From contig NZ_CP119145.1 of NCBI RefSeq assembly GCF_029167625.1, positions 3,348,001-3,412,000 on the forward strand: a stretch of DNA of 64,000 nucleotides, read 5' to 3'. Below, one piece after another: positions 32,477 through 41,676 of this stretch (position 1 is the first letter of the stretch; every line of letters starts with the position of its first letter). The notes under the pieces were generated by a model. That model was not told where the DNA came from and made no database searches. It saw only the letters and a program-made list of their open reading frames with translations. The translations under genes were made by a program, and so were the position numbers. The DNA comes from Streptomyces sp. AM 4-1-1 (GTDB lineage Bacteria > Actinomycetota > Actinomycetes > Streptomycetales > Streptomycetaceae).

Positions 32477-32773
32477 GTGATCTTCAAGCGCATCGGAAAT
32501 GGGCGGCCATATCCCGACCATGGCCGGGAAAGCACCCGACAGTGGGCGGATGTCGCACCGCGTCCGGTCCGCCTCGACCAGCTCGTCACCACCAAGGGCC
32601 AGCTGGACCTCGAAACCCTGCTCGCCGAGGACTCCACCTTCTACGGCGATCTGTTCCCGCACGTCGTGCGGTGGCAGGGCAACCTCTACCTGGAGGACGG
32701 ACTGCACCGCGCGGTGCGCGCCGCGCTCCAGCAGCGCCAGGTACTGCACGCGCGGGTCCTCGAACTCGAGTGA
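32477..32773 (+). CDS. VapB-like conserved Streptomyces protein
   Basis: 98 residues from GTG 32477. The sequence (MIFKRIGNGRPYPDHGR, RQWADVAPRPVRLDQLVTTK, FPHVVRWQGNLYLEDGLHRA) is one I know as highly conserved in Streptomyces just upstream of a LytR_C gene and upp, commonly annotated as a type II VapB family antitoxin. The toxin gene is not adjacent, and no AbrB-like or RHH motif is clear, so that label may be only historical. Small, soluble, function unproven. No clear ribosome site (GGTAGGCTTTCC). Confidence 0.75.
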   Translation: MIFKRIGNGRPYPDHGRESTRQWADVAPRPVRLDQLVTTKGQLDLETLLAEDSTFYGDLFPHVVRWQGNLYLEDGLHRAVRAALQQRQVLHARVLELE

Positions 32774-32922
32774 CACCCCGGACCATCACGCGCGCCACCG
32801 TGTGACCACCTCCGACGCCTCATGGGCGTTTTCAGGTGCTTTCGGGTGTTTTAAGGACCGTACGGGCGCCATCGATCGATCATCTGGTAGGCATCCCCAG
32901 CGGGTCGCACTACGCTGCGCCC

Positions 32923-33540
32923 ATGAGCATGCTCACTCCCCCCGGCATGGGCGGAAAGTACCGCATCACGGGCGCCAAGTTCCCTCGCATGCGACGCCCC
33001 CGCCATCGGCGCAAGCTGGTCCTCTCGGCCGCCGCCGCTGTGGTGACCCTCGGTTTCGCCGGTTGGGGCACCTTGCAGCTCATCGACGTCTTCACCGGTG
33101 GCACCGACAAGGCCAGCGCCGCCGAGCACAAGGCGGCCTGCCCCTCCCCGAAGCCCTCGGCGCCCGCCAAGGTGCTGCCGAAACCGGCCCTGATCACGGT
33201 CAACGTCTACAACGCGACCCCGCGCGCCGGCCTCGCCAAGACAGCGGCCGACGAGCTGAAGAAGCGTGGTTTCCGGATCGGCAAGGTGGCGAACGCGCCG
33301 GCCGAGTACGACAAGAAGATCCCCGGCCCCGGACTGCTGCTCGGCGCGCCGACGGCCGCGAACGGCTCGATGCCGGTCCTCGGTACGCAGCTGGCGGGCG
33401 CCGCCCGGAAGACGGACGCCCGGCGGACCGCGGACGTCGATCTGATCATCGGTACGGGCTTCACGACGTTCGCCACCCCGCAGGACGCCGCCGCCGCGCT
33501 CACCGCCCTCGACAAGCCGGCCCCCGCGCCCTCCTGCTGA
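32923..33540 (+). CDS. Membrane-anchored LytR C-terminal domain protein
   Basis: 205 residues. A basic N-terminus (RMRRPRHRRK) leads into one membrane helix (LVLSAAAAVVTLGFAGWGTL, 31-50). The outside part carries a LytR_C domain: ITVNVYNATPRAGLAKTAAD, ELKKRGFRIGKVANAP, and VDLIIGTGF. In LytR-CpsA-Psr proteins this domain follows the catalytic part; stand-alone versions are thought to interact with wall-polymer attachment. Start ATG 32923; a second Met follows two codons later. The CDS end overlaps the left arm of a terminator hairpin. Confidence 0.85.
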   Translation: MSMLTPPGMGGKYRITGAKFPRMRRPRHRRKLVLSAAAAVVTLGFAGWGTLQLIDVFTGGTDKASAAEHKAACPSPKPSAPAKVLPKPALITVNVYNATPRAGLAKTAADELKKRGFRIGKVANAPAEYDKKIPGPGLLLGAPTAANGSMPVLGTQLAGAARKTDARRTADVDLIIGTGFTTFATPQDAAAALTALDKPAPAPSC

Positions 33541-33564
33541 GAAAAAGAAGGACGCGGGGGCCGG
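33517..33564 (+). terminator. Terminator overlapping the LytR_C stop codon
   Basis: CCGGCCCCCGCG (33517-33528, inside the last codons) pairs perfectly with CGCGGGGGCCGG (33553-33564). The 24-nt loop includes the stop codon and an A-rich stretch. The downstream 33565-33676 has repeated CTCGTACGGCCG motifs. Confidence 0.6.
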
Positions 33565-33676
33565 AAAGACCTCGTACGGCCGAAGCCTCGCACGACAAGC
33601 CCTCGTATGCCCGAACCCTCGTACGGCCGCATCCTCGTACGGCCGAACGAGGTGCCCGGAGGCAGCGGGGGCCAGG

Positions 33677-34312
33677 TCAGCCCGCGGCGCCGTACATCCG
33701 GTCGCCCGCGTCGCCCAGGCCGGGCACGATGTAGCCGTGCTCGTTGAGCCGTTCGTCGACCGACGCGGTGACCACGGTGACCGGCGTACCCGCCAGCTCG
33801 CGCTCCATCACCTCGACGCCCTCGGGCGCCGCCAGCAGGACGACGGCCGTCACATCGTCCGCACCGCGCTTGATCAGCTCCTGGATGGCCGCGACCAGCG
33901 TGCCGCCCGTGGCCAGCATCGGATCGAGGACGTACACCTGTCGGCCGGAAAGGTCCTCGGGCATGCGCGTCGCGTACGTGGACGCCTGAAGCGTCTCCTC
34001 GTTACGGATCATGCCCAGGAAGCCGACCTCGGCGGTCGGGAGCAGCCGCACCATGCCGTCGAGCATGCCGAGACCGGCGCGCAGGATCGGCACGACGAGC
34101 GGCCGGGGGTGCGAAAGCTTCACACCGGTCGTCCGCGTCACCGGGGTGTCGATGTCGACCTGCTCGGTGCGCACATCCCTGGTGGCCTCGTAGGCGAGCA
34201 GGGTGACCAGTTCGTCGGCGAGCCGCCGGAAGGTCGGGGAGTCGGTGCGCTTGTCGCGCAACGTGGTGAGTTTGTGCGCCACCAGCGGGTGGTCGACAAC
34301 ATGAATCCGCAT
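33677..34312 (-). CDS. upp: Uracil phosphoribosyltransferase
   Basis: 211 residues, the usual length. Starts [20 protein letters not shown] and contains [38 protein letters not shown], the PRPP-binding loop [12 protein letters not shown] and the C-terminal [17 protein letters not shown], all diagnostic. It converts uracil and PRPP to UMP in pyrimidine salvage, in the cytoplasm. Divergent from a small Arg-rich protein gene. The position next to LytR_C and tadA genes is the conserved Streptomyces arrangement. Confidence 0.97.
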   Translation of the reverse strand: MRIHVVDHPLVAHKLTTLRDKRTDSPTFRRLADELVTLLAYEATRDVRTEQVDIDTPVTRTTGVKLSHPRPLVVPILRAGLGMLDGMVRLLPTAEVGFLGMIRNEETLQASTYATRMPEDLSGRQVYVLDPMLATGGTLVAAIQELIKRGADDVTAVVLLAAPEGVEVMERELAGTPVTVVTASVDERLNEHGYIVPGLGDAGDRMYGAAG

Positions 34313-34436
34313 GCCGTCAACAGTAACCGGGGCCCCCGAGTACCTGCGCTGGCATCAATCACCTGTTCGGAGGGAAGGTGGGGGCATACGGCCTCCCAGC
34401 CGTACCAGCCTTTCCCAGCCGTGGGGTGGTGTACCG

Positions 34437-34799
34437 ATGCCGGACAGGGAGCAGGAGCGACGGGGGCGCAGGCCCCCGCCGGACACACGGGACCCGATGG
34501 CCGCGCGGACCGCGCAGGACACCCGGGGCGTGCAGGACATCCGGGGCGTACAGAACGCACAGGGCGCGCAGAGTCCGCAGAGTCCACGGACCGTGCGGGA
34601 CGCGCCGGGGACCGGGACCGTGCGGGACACGCCGGAGCATCCGGAAAGTCCGGAGAGCGAGGCGGCGCGTCGGAGGCGACGCGCCCAGTTCCTGCGCGAA
34701 CTCCACGAGGCGAAGCAGCTCCGCGAGCGCGTGCAGCCGCGCCGGGCGCGCGCGGCCCGGATGCGCCAAGCCATGCGGATGCGCACGTTCCGCTGGTAG
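34437..34799 (+). CDS. Small Arg-rich conserved protein
   Basis: 120 residues from ATG 34437 (GGGGTGGTG upstream). The first 80 residues are variable repeats with RGVQ/TVRD units. The C-terminal 45 residues, AARRRRRAQFLRELHEAKQL followed by ERVQPRRARAARMRQAMRM, are a strongly basic helix that I recall as conserved between upp and the tadA-associated gene in Streptomyces. It could bind nucleic acid or ribosomes. Function unknown. The frame continues upstream to 34311, but the region before 34437 overlaps the upp promoter and is unlikely to be translated. Confidence 0.65.
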   Translation: MPDREQERRGRRPPPDTRDPMAARTAQDTRGVQDIRGVQNAQGAQSPQSPRTVRDAPGTGTVRDTPEHPESPESEAARRRRRAQFLRELHEAKQLRERVQPRRARAARMRQAMRMRTFRW

Positions 34800-34987
34800 T
34801 CGGCACTCCTGTGCCACGATCCGCTGTGAGTGGGTCTTGACGGAACTCATGGCCGACGCAACCGTGGAAGACGTCTCGCGGCGGCGCTGTTTCTGCCACG
34901 ATTCCGATTGGGCGGGGCACAGAGCAGCCGGACCACCGTCTGCCCTCCCGTCGGACCGACACACCTATGACCAGTGGGAGAGTCACG

Positions 34988-35566
34988 GTGTACTTCGCCG
35001 CACTGCTCGCGCGCACCGAAGACGGGTGGGAAGCGAGCGACACGGAGCTCGACGATGTGGAGACCCTGTCCGACCTGACGGATCTGGCCCGAGATGCCTC
35101 GGTGGACGAGGACACGGTGCTCGTCTTCATCGAACAGGAGGACGCCTGGTTCGGCGTCATCCGGGTGGACGGTGAGGAGGACCCCCGTATCTACGTCTCG
35201 GACGCGTCCGCCGCCGCCCGCTCCTCGTACGGAGAGATCCTGCTCACCGATGAACTGCTCGGCCGCCGGCCGGGTGCCGCCGATGAAATCGCCGCCCTCG
35301 AAGAACTCGTCGATCTCGACGGTACGGAGGACGGCGAACCCGATACGACCGAGGCCACCGATGACGATGACGGAGCCGGGCTGCTCGCCGACGCCGACAT
35401 CCCCGACCCCGATCCCGATGCCGTACCGACCGGCCCGCTCGGTGAGTCCGCGATCCTCGCCGATCTCGGCCTGCCCGAGCAGGATCTGCTGACGCTGCGG
35501 GAGGACGCCCTGGCGGAGATCGCGGAGGCGCTGGGAGCGGCCGAGGTCCTGGAGACCGTCCGTTAG
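34988..35566 (+). CDS. tRNA adenosine deaminase-associated protein
   Basis: 192 residues. Begins VYFAALLARTEDGWEASDTE and is very acidic, with an Asp/Glu-rich centre (EATDDDDGAGLLADADIPDP) and a helical C-terminus (LTLREDALAEIAEALGAAEV). The family is found immediately before tadA in actinobacteria and is named only from that association. GTG at 34988 was preferred over ATG 34967 because GGGAGAGTCAC lies in front of it. The stop is ten bases before the tadA start, so co-expression is clear. Suggested role, inferred: partner or folding aid of TadA. Confidence 0.85.
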   Translation: MYFAALLARTEDGWEASDTELDDVETLSDLTDLARDASVDEDTVLVFIEQEDAWFGVIRVDGEEDPRIYVSDASAAARSSYGEILLTDELLGRRPGAADEIAALEELVDLDGTEDGEPDTTEATDDDDGAGLLADADIPDPDPDAVPTGPLGESAILADLGLPEQDLLTLREDALAEIAEALGAAEVLETVR

Positions 35567-36145
<579 letters not shown>

Positions 36146-36264
36146 CCGCCCGCACCCGGCCGACGGACGGCCACCCCACGGCCATCGGCCGCCCGCTCCG
36201 GACCACCGAAGGTTTCGGCGAAGTGGATTTCGACCCACGGCCCCGATGGTCTAAGCTCTCTCTC

Positions 36265-36349
36265 GGTAGCGTGTCCGAGCGGCCGAAGGAGCTCGCCTCG
36301 AAAGCGAGTGTGGGGAGACTCACCGTGGGTTCAAATCCCACCGCTACCG
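36265..36349 (+). tRNA. tRNA-Ser (CGA)
   Basis: 85 nt. Acceptor arms GGTAGCG/CGCTACC, anticodon stem CTCGC/GCGAG around loop CTCGAAA giving anticodon CGA (reads UCG), long class II variable arm, and T-arm GTGGGTTCAAATCCCAC. CCA is not encoded. Confidence 0.95.
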
Positions 36350-36357
36350 CTCTTGTG

Positions 36358-36386
36358 AAAGGCCCGACGCATTGCGTCGGGCCTTT
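36358..36386 (+). terminator. tRNA-Ser terminator
   Basis: AAAGGCCCGACGC and GCGTCGGGCCTTT form a 13-bp stem with a three-base loop, directly after the tRNA and ending in a T run. Confidence 0.88.
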
Positions 36387-36936
36387 CGAGTTTGCGCCGG
36401 GACCTTCGGGTTCTCGGTAAGGGGGCGCACGTCCGGCCGTGCCCCGCACCGCACTTCTCGGCAGCGGCCGGGACCCGGCCACCCCGCACGACAACGTGGC
36501 CCCCACCGCCCGCCCGGTGTTCTCCGGGGGCGATGGGGGCCACGCGTCGTGCCGTCAGGTCGGGGGAAGCGGCGTCGGGGGGACAAGCCGCTTCCCCCGG
36601 TGAGGACAGGGCCGACGGCCCATGCCGCGGTCAGGGGGGAGTCGCGCGGCGCGGGCCTCGAAGACCCTGTCCCTCGCCCGCCGAATCCTCACGGTTCCGT
36701 CGGGCTCATCCCCATGGTGCGCGCTCGTGGACGCCGCCGGACCGGACGAAGGGCCCCGAGCGAAGGGTCCTTCGTCCTTGGTCCACCGATCGGTCGTCCC
36801 TGATTCCGGGAGCGGGCGCCCCTGGCCCCCGTACCGGGGGACAGCCCGAAGATCCGCCACAACCCTCCGCCCGAAACGATTCGTATGACTACAATCACCC
36901 GACCGCACAGGGGATGACCGGGGAGGCAGGGCTGAG
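36387..36936. other. Intergenic region with a stem-loop
   Basis: 550 bp. An inverted repeat at 36496-36510 (GTGGCCCCCACCGCC) and 36529-36543 (GGCGATGGGGGCCAC) has one mismatch and may be a further terminator. The remainder, including an AT-richer stretch before 36937 (CGAAACGATTCGTATGAC) that is probably the promoter of the next two genes, shows no gene. Confidence 0.5.
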
Positions 36937-37101
36937 ATGGCGCTGGCGAAGAAGATCGCGCTCTACGTGATAGTGGTCTTCGTGCTGTACACGATCATCA
37001 CATCCCCCGCCAGGGCGGCCGATCTGGTCCAGATAGGGTTCGAGGGCGTTTCGAGCGCCGCGCAGGGCGTCGGCGACTTCATGTCCGAACTCGTGAAGTA
37101 G
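36937..37101 (+). CDS. Small membrane protein (54 residues)
   Basis: ATG at 36937, with GGGGAGGCAGGG upstream. The peptide has a basic start (MALAKK), a membrane helix IALYVIVVFVLYTIITSP and an outside or periplasmic-like tail RAADLVQIGFEGVSSAAQGV ending SELVK. Codons show the GC3 bias of real genes. It lies twelve bases before the Dabb-domain gene, so the two form one transcript. A short protein of this form is what I expect between tadA/tRNA-Ser and the Dabb gene in Streptomyces. Function unknown. Confidence 0.8.
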   Translation: MALAKKIALYVIVVFVLYTIITSPARAADLVQIGFEGVSSAAQGVGDFMSELVK

Positions 37102-37112
37102 GAGAACACCCG

Positions 37113-37406
37113 ATGATCCGCCACCTGGTCCTGTTCAAGCTGAACGACGGCGTCGAGCGGGACGATCCGCGGGCCGTGGCCGGTGCACGGGCGTTCCAGG
37201 AACTCGAAGGTCAGATCCCCGAACTGGAGTTCTGGGAGTGCGCCTGGAACATCACCGACCGCCCGATCGCCTACGACTTCGCCATCAACTCCGCGGTCGC
37301 CGACGAGGCGGCCCTGAAGCGTTACGTGGAGCACCCGGCCCACCAGGCCGCGGCCGGGCAGTGGCGGGAGTTCGCCACCTGGGTGATCGCCGACTATCCC
37401 TTCTGA
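37113..37406 (+). CDS. Dabb (stress-responsive A/B barrel) protein
   Basis: 97 residues. MIRHLVLFKLNDGVERDDPR, IPELEFWECAWNITDRPIAY, and DEAALKRYVEHPAHQAAAGQ are the ferredoxin-like dimeric alpha/beta-barrel (Dabb) pattern, with the conserved HPAH segment. Members bind small molecules or act as minor enzymes under stress; none is specific enough to name the reaction. ATG 37113 behind GGAGAACACCCG. It lies immediately before the SigB-class sigma gene, as in S. coelicolor (from memory, SCO4036), and is separated from it by a terminator. Confidence 0.85.
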   Translation: MIRHLVLFKLNDGVERDDPRAVAGARAFQELEGQIPELEFWECAWNITDRPIAYDFAINSAVADEAALKRYVEHPAHQAAAGQWREFATWVIADYPF

Positions 37407-37484
37407 CCCTTCCGGTCCTTCCGGTCCATTCGGCCCTTCTGATCGGCACCGTTCCCGACCCGCTTGTCCCGTCCCGCGTCGACG

Positions 37485-37515
37485 AAACCCCTCACCTCTC
37501 GGATGAGGGGCTTTT
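37485..37515 (+). terminator. Terminator after the Dabb gene
   Basis: AAACCCCTCA and TGAGGGGCTTTT frame a nine-base loop; a short T run follows the stem. Classic intrinsic terminator. Confidence 0.85.
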
Positions 37516-37648
37516 CCTTGTGTTTCAACCACCTTGCGGTCAACACGGCGTTATACGGTGCTTGCACACAGTGGACATGTCTTGTGATGCTATGACCGCT
37601 TTTGACGACTGAGTTGACCGTAGTTGACCGCAAAGGGGTGGCGACACC

Positions 37649-38776
37649 GTGCCGGCCAGTACAGCGCCTCAAGTGCCTCCCCAACACACCGAACCGACCC
37701 CGTCCCCGGAACCCGCGAAACCCGCCGCACACACCGAAGCAACCGTCTCCACCGCACCCGCCGAAGCACCCGTATCCGCACCTGCACCGGCATCCGCACC
37801 CGCATCCGCATCCGCATCCGCATCCGCCGAGACCGTCACGCTCACCGAGAACGCGCGGACCGCCCGGACCGCCCGGTTCACCCGCGCCTCCCAGCCCGCC
37901 CAGCCCGCCCAGGTCGTCCAACCCGTCCAGCCCGCCCAGGCCGCCCGGACCGCCGAACCCGTCGGGCTCGTCGAGACCGAGACGCCCGACAGCGGAGGTG
38001 ACCGCGTCCGCACCCGGGGCGCCGACACCCGGGCACTGACCCAGGTGCTCTTCGGCCGCCTCAAGGACCTGGAGCCGGGCACCCCCGAGCACGGGAGGGT
38101 GCGGGCGGCGCTCATCGAGGCGAACCTGCCGCTCGTGCGGTACGCGGCCGCCCGCTTCCGGAGCCGTAACGAACCCATGGAGGACGTCGTCCAGGTGGGA
38201 ACGATCGGTCTGATCAACGCCATCGACCGGTTCGATCCGGAACGCGGCGTGCAGTTCCCCACCTTCGCCATGCCGACCGTCGTCGGGGAGATCAAACGGT
38301 ACTTCCGGGACAACGTCCGGACCGTCCACGTACCGCGTCGGCTGCATGAGCTCTGGGTCCAGGTCACCGGCGCCACCGAGGACCTGACGACCGCTCATGG
38401 CCGTTCCCCCACCACCGCGGAGATCGCCGAGCGGCTGAGGATCTCCGAGGACGAGGTGCTCGCCTGCATCGAGGCGGGCCGGTCGTACCACGCCACCTCG
38501 CTGGAAGCCGCGCAGGAGGGGGACGGACTGCCCGGTCTGCTGGACCGGCTCGGGTACGAGGACCCGGCGCTCGCCGGGGTGGAGCACCGCGATCTGGTGC
38601 GGCATCTGCTCGTACAACTGCCCGAACGCGAGCAACGCATCCTGCTGCTCCGCTACTACAGCAATCTGACCCAGTCCCAGATCAGTGCCGAACTGGGCGT
38701 CTCCCAGATGCATGTGTCAAGGCTGTTGGCCAGAAGCTTCGCGCGACTGCGGTCCGCAAATAGGATCGAAGCGTAA
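37649..38776 (+). CDS. sigF: SigB/SigF-class RNA polymerase sigma factor (probable SigF)
   Basis: 375 residues. The first 125 are Pro/Ala/Thr low complexity, including repeated ASAPAS and AQPAQ units. Region 2 follows ([40 protein letters not shown], then [19 protein letters not shown]), region 3 ([20 protein letters not shown]) and region 4 with HTH ([20 protein letters not shown]). This is the SigB/F/G group that lacks region 1. Position between the Dabb gene and a second SigB-class gene matches sigF (SCO4035), a late spore sigma factor; the name rests on synteny recalled, not on alignment. GTG 37649 behind AAAGGGG. No anti-sigma gene adjoins it. Confidence 0.85.
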   Translation: MPASTAPQVPPQHTEPTPSPEPAKPAAHTEATVSTAPAEAPVSAPAPASAPASASASASAETVTLTENARTARTARFTRASQPAQPAQVVQPVQPAQAARTAEPVGLVETETPDSGGDRVRTRGADTRALTQVLFGRLKDLEPGTPEHGRVRAALIEANLPLVRYAAARFRSRNEPMEDVVQVGTIGLINAIDRFDPERGVQFPTFAMPTVVGEIKRYFRDNVRTVHVPRRLHELWVQVTGATEDLTTAHGRSPTTAEIAERLRISEDEVLACIEAGRSYHATSLEAAQEGDGLPGLLDRLGYEDPALAGVEHRDLVRHLLVQLPEREQRILLLRYYSNLTQSQISAELGVSQMHVSRLLARSFARLRSANRIEA

Positions 38777-38917
38777 CCGGAATGGGTAGACCCTCCTGAG
38801 CGGGGCTCAGGTCACCGACAAGGCTCACACCCCCTGTTTCCTGCGCAGACTTGGCGGAAACTTGTCGACATGTCACTACAGCGCGTTGCCGACATGTGAC
38901 ATTCTGCTGGAACCGCG

Positions 38918-38943
38918 TTTGCCGCAGCCCCGCCTCCGGTATT
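38918..38943 (+). promoter_or_regulatory. Candidate SigB-class promoter upstream of the second sigma gene
   Basis: GTTTG at 38918 and CGGTAT at 38938, 16 bases between GTTT and the -10 hexamer, approximates the SigB-type consensus GTTT-N14-16-GGGTAT. Upstream lie paired TCGACATGTCAC (38866) and CCGACATGTGAC (38890) elements, 24 bp apart, possible regulator sites. Confidence 0.5.
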
Positions 38944-39010
38944 CAGGTGGAGGCTGCGTTCCTCCGATGGTCGCGGCCACCGCGACCGTCCGCGACCTCA
39001 AGGGGGTGGC

Positions 39011-39865
39011 ATGTCCGTAGACCAGGGCAGCTCGAAGGTGCTCACGCTCACGAAGAGCGCTCCCGCACCTGAAGTGCTCACCAGCTCGCCGGAAGCCATC
39101 GACACCCGCACTCTGTCCCGTTCCCTGTTCCTCCGGCTCGCCGCACTGAGCGCCGAAGGAGCAGACAGCCCCGAGCGTGCCTATGTCCGCGACACGCTCA
39201 TCGAGCTGAACCTCCCGCTGGTGCGTTACGCGGCGGCGCGGTTCCGGAGCCGCAACGAACCCATGGAGGACATCGTCCAGGTCGGAACGATCGGCCTGAT
39301 CAAGGCGATCGACCGGTTCGACTGCGAACGGGGCGTGGAGTTCCCGACGTTCGCGATGCCGACGGTGGTCGGGGAGATCAAACGCTTCTTCCGGGACACG
39401 TCATGGTCGGTGCGGGTGCCGCGCCGGCTCCAGGAGCTGCGGCTCGCCCTCACCAAGACGAGCGACGAGCTGGCACAGAGACTCGACCGTTCGCCGACCG
39501 TGCCCGAACTGGCCCTGGCACTCGGGGTGTCGGAGGAGGACGTGGTCGACGGCCTGGCCGTCGGCAACGCCTACACCGCGTCCTCGCTGGACTCGCCCTC
39601 GCCCGAGGACGACGGCGGGGAGGGCTCGCTGGCGGACCGGCTGGGATACGAGGACGCGGCGCTGGAGGGCGTCGAGTACCGCGAGTCGCTGAAGCCCCTG
39701 CTGGCCAAACTGCCGCCCCGCGAACGGCAGATCATCATGCTGCGGTTCTTCGCCAACATGACGCAGTCGCAGATCGGGGAAGAGGTCGGCATCTCCCAGA
39801 TGCACGTCTCGCGACTTCTGACGCGCACGCTGGCCCAGCTCAGAGAAGGGCTGATCGCCGACTGA
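39011..39865 (+). CDS. sigN: SigB-class RNA polymerase sigma factor (probable SigN)
   Basis: 284 residues. Same domain order as the preceding gene without the long low-complexity arm: region 2 [20 protein letters not shown] and [20 protein letters not shown], region 3 [20 protein letters not shown], region 4 [20 protein letters not shown] with HTH. Nearly identical blocks to its neighbour show a tandem duplication. By recalled synteny it corresponds to sigN (SCO4034), needed for aerial development and for nepA expression in S. coelicolor. ATG 39011 with AAGGGGGTGGC. A candidate SigB-type promoter lies upstream, so one factor may transcribe the other. Confidence 0.85.
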   Translation: MSVDQGSSKVLTLTKSAPAPEVLTSSPEAIDTRTLSRSLFLRLAALSAEGADSPERAYVRDTLIELNLPLVRYAAARFRSRNEPMEDIVQVGTIGLIKAIDRFDCERGVEFPTFAMPTVVGEIKRFFRDTSWSVRVPRRLQELRLALTKTSDELAQRLDRSPTVPELALALGVSEEDVVDGLAVGNAYTASSLDSPSPEDDGGEGSLADRLGYEDAALEGVEYRESLKPLLAKLPPRERQIIMLRFFANMTQSQIGEEVGISQMHVSRLLTRTLAQLREGLIAD

Positions 39866-40435
39866 CCGCCGGCCGGCCGCTGACCGGCCGTCTGCCGGAC
39901 GCGGTCCGAGACCGCTCGCTCCGGCTCCCTCACGGATATTTGCAGTGACGGTTCGCCAGCGCGTGTGACGTGAGGGGGCGGCGGTACGGGGCGGTGAGTC
40001 CGGGGTGAGTCCGGCTCGTACGACTGCTGGGGTCCGCCGGGCGCCGGAACGGCCCGTACCGGCGGTCTCACGGTGTCCGGGAGCACCGGGCGGTGCCGGA
40101 GAACGCCGTGCTCCGGGAACGCCGAGTCGGTGTGCCGGTACGTCCGTGGTGCGCGCGGTCGAATCCGGCCCCGGTGTCCGGTACGCCCCGGGTGCGCGCG
40201 GCCCGGCCCCGGCAGCGGCAGACATCCCGGCGCGGACCGCTCGGCACGGGCTGACCGGCAGCGACCGCTCGGCGCGGACCGCTCGGCACGGACCGCTCGG
40301 ACGGGCGCAGGGCGCGCCCGGGGCGGCGGACCCTCCGCCTCTGTCCGGAGCATGCTCATCGGCGCCCCCGAGGCCATCCCCGGTGGCGCGTGCGATCGGC
40401 TCCCGGGGCGGCGGTCGGCCCGGGAGGGCCGCCGG
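39866..40435. other. GC-rich repetitive intergenic region
   Basis: 570 bp. Repeated GACCGCTCGGC(A/G)C units at about 40252-40300 and repeated GCGCGCGGTC/CGGTACG motifs. Long open frames exist on the + strand but lack ribosome sites and have Arg/Pro/Ala composition typical of GC-rich non-coding DNA. No gene supported. Confidence 0.5.
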
Positions 40436-40645
40436 TCAGCCCAGGGCGAGCCAGGCGACCGCGCCGAGGACGACGATCACGGCGACGACAGCGGCGATCA
40501 CCCCGACCCTCGGTCCGGAGGAGACCGCCTGCTGCGGCCGGCGCTGCGGCTCGCCGTCGTCCACGAAGGCGCGGAACATCTGCGTATTGCCGGCCGGGTC
40601 GGGATTGCCCTCGGGACCCTGCGGGGCGTGGGGGTTGTGTGCCAT
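40436..40645 (-). CDS. Small membrane protein with soluble N-terminus
   Basis: 69 residues. Polar, Pro/Gln-rich head (MAHNPHAPQGPEGNPDPAGN, TQMFRAFVDDGEPQRRPQQA) and a C-terminal membrane helix VGVIAAVVAVIVVLGAVAWL ending at LALG. This tail-anchored design is typical of several conserved small Streptomyces proteins. ATG 40645 gives the natural N-terminus although the ribosome site is weak (GGGTCCTGCCCC). Divergent from the MarR gene by 387 bp. Function unknown. Confidence 0.7.
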   Translation of the reverse strand: MAHNPHAPQGPEGNPDPAGNTQMFRAFVDDGEPQRRPQQAVSSGPRVGVIAAVVAVIVVLGAVAWLALG

Positions 40646-40978
40646 GGGGCAGGACCCTAGCGAACTCAGGAGTAGGTCCCAACCCCCGGGTGCCACAAGG
40701 GGACAGGCGTCCGCGGCCTTCGATCAGGGGTTCCGGCGCCGTTGAGGCCCGCAGCGCACCCGTACCGGTCATCTCCCGTCCCGTACAAGGGAGTTGCGCG
40801 GCAGAAGCGTCGACGCGACATCCGTACACACTTCCGTACGTTCACCGTCCCGGACGCGCCGTGTGGCGCGACACACATTCGTCGCCCGGGGCCCGCGCGC
40901 ACGCTGGGCCTTTGACTCGTCCCCTACGCAGCCTTTTGCGTTCCTTTACTTCCGCAAGCCCCATTTCATTTGCCTGTA

Positions 40979-41012
40979 GCAACCAATCGCTTCTACGGTT
41001 GCCCTAAGCAAC
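40979..41012 (+). promoter_or_regulatory. Candidate MarR operator
   Basis: Three alternating half-sites: GCAACC at 40979, GGTTGC at 40997, and GTTGCCCTAAGCAAC (40998-41012), the last an inverted repeat with a five-base centre. It lies 20 bp before the marR-type start at 41033, the place expected for autorepression. The rest of 40646-41032 has no gene. Confidence 0.6.
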
Positions 41013-41032
41013 GAGATGTCTGGGGGTAGCCC

Positions 41033-41653
41033 GTGGCCGCACGGAGTCAGTACGAGGAACTGGCCCGGCAGCTCAGCGTCGTCGGCGCCATCAAACGAGG
41101 AATCGCTCGCGTTCTTCCCGCCGAGTGCCCCGGTGGCTCCGCGGCCGTGCTGACCCTTCTCGACCACCACGGCGAGATGCGGATCAGCCGGCTCGCCGAG
41201 CTGCTGTCCGTCGACATCTCGGTGACCAGCCGCCATGTCGCCCATGTGGCCGACCGGGGCTGGATCGAGCGGTCCCCGGACCCCGCGGACAAGCGGTCCC
41301 GCATCCTGCGGCTGACCCCCGCGGGCCAGGGCGTGCTCGGCGACCTGAACCGCCGGAGCACCGAAATGTTCGCCCGCAACCTGCGGGAATGGTCCGACGA
41401 CGAGGTCGGACAGCTCAACACGTTGCTGGCCAGGCTGCGCGACAGCTTCGTCTGCGGCGCACCGTGCGGATGCGCTCCGGGCAGGCACGACAGCAACTGC
41501 CGCGACCGGCCGTACGAGGCCCCCGACGGCTCACCGGACCTCAGAGGCGTCGAGGACGCCAGGAACACCGGAAAGACAGCGGCCGCCGAGAGCGCCGGGG
41601 ACACCCCCGCGGCGGGCGGCTCCGAGAATTCGTACACCCGTACACCCCTGTAA
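41033..41653 (+). CDS. MarR-family transcriptional regulator
   Basis: 206 residues. Winged helix: AAVLTLLDHHGEMRISRLAE, LLSVDISVTSRHVAHVADRG, WIERSPDPADKRSRILRLTP (the DxRS wing). The first and last helices form the dimer interface. After the domain comes a Cys-rich segment CGAPCGCAPGRHDSNC (four Cys in 16 residues), uncommon for MarR and possibly a metal or thiol sensor, then a disordered tail. GTG 41033 follows TGGGGGTAGCCC. It lies 23 bp before the MFS gene in the same direction, so it very likely controls that transporter and itself via the repeats just upstream. Confidence 0.88.
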   Translation: MAARSQYEELARQLSVVGAIKRGIARVLPAECPGGSAAVLTLLDHHGEMRISRLAELLSVDISVTSRHVAHVADRGWIERSPDPADKRSRILRLTPAGQGVLGDLNRRSTEMFARNLREWSDDEVGQLNTLLARLRDSFVCGAPCGCAPGRHDSNCRDRPYEAPDGSPDLRGVEDARNTGKTAAAESAGDTPAAGGSENSYTRTPL

Positions 41654-41676
41654 CAGAAGCAGAGACAAGGATTTCA

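Noticed and set aside
32477-32773. Functional VapBC toxin-antitoxin module
   Set aside because: Only the VapB-like gene is present; no PIN-domain toxin gene adjoins it, and no antitoxin DNA-binding motif is clear.
39866-40435. Long + strand frame (from 40005) after the second sigma gene
   Set aside because: No ribosome site, Arg/Pro/Ala composition, runs antisense into the small membrane protein gene.
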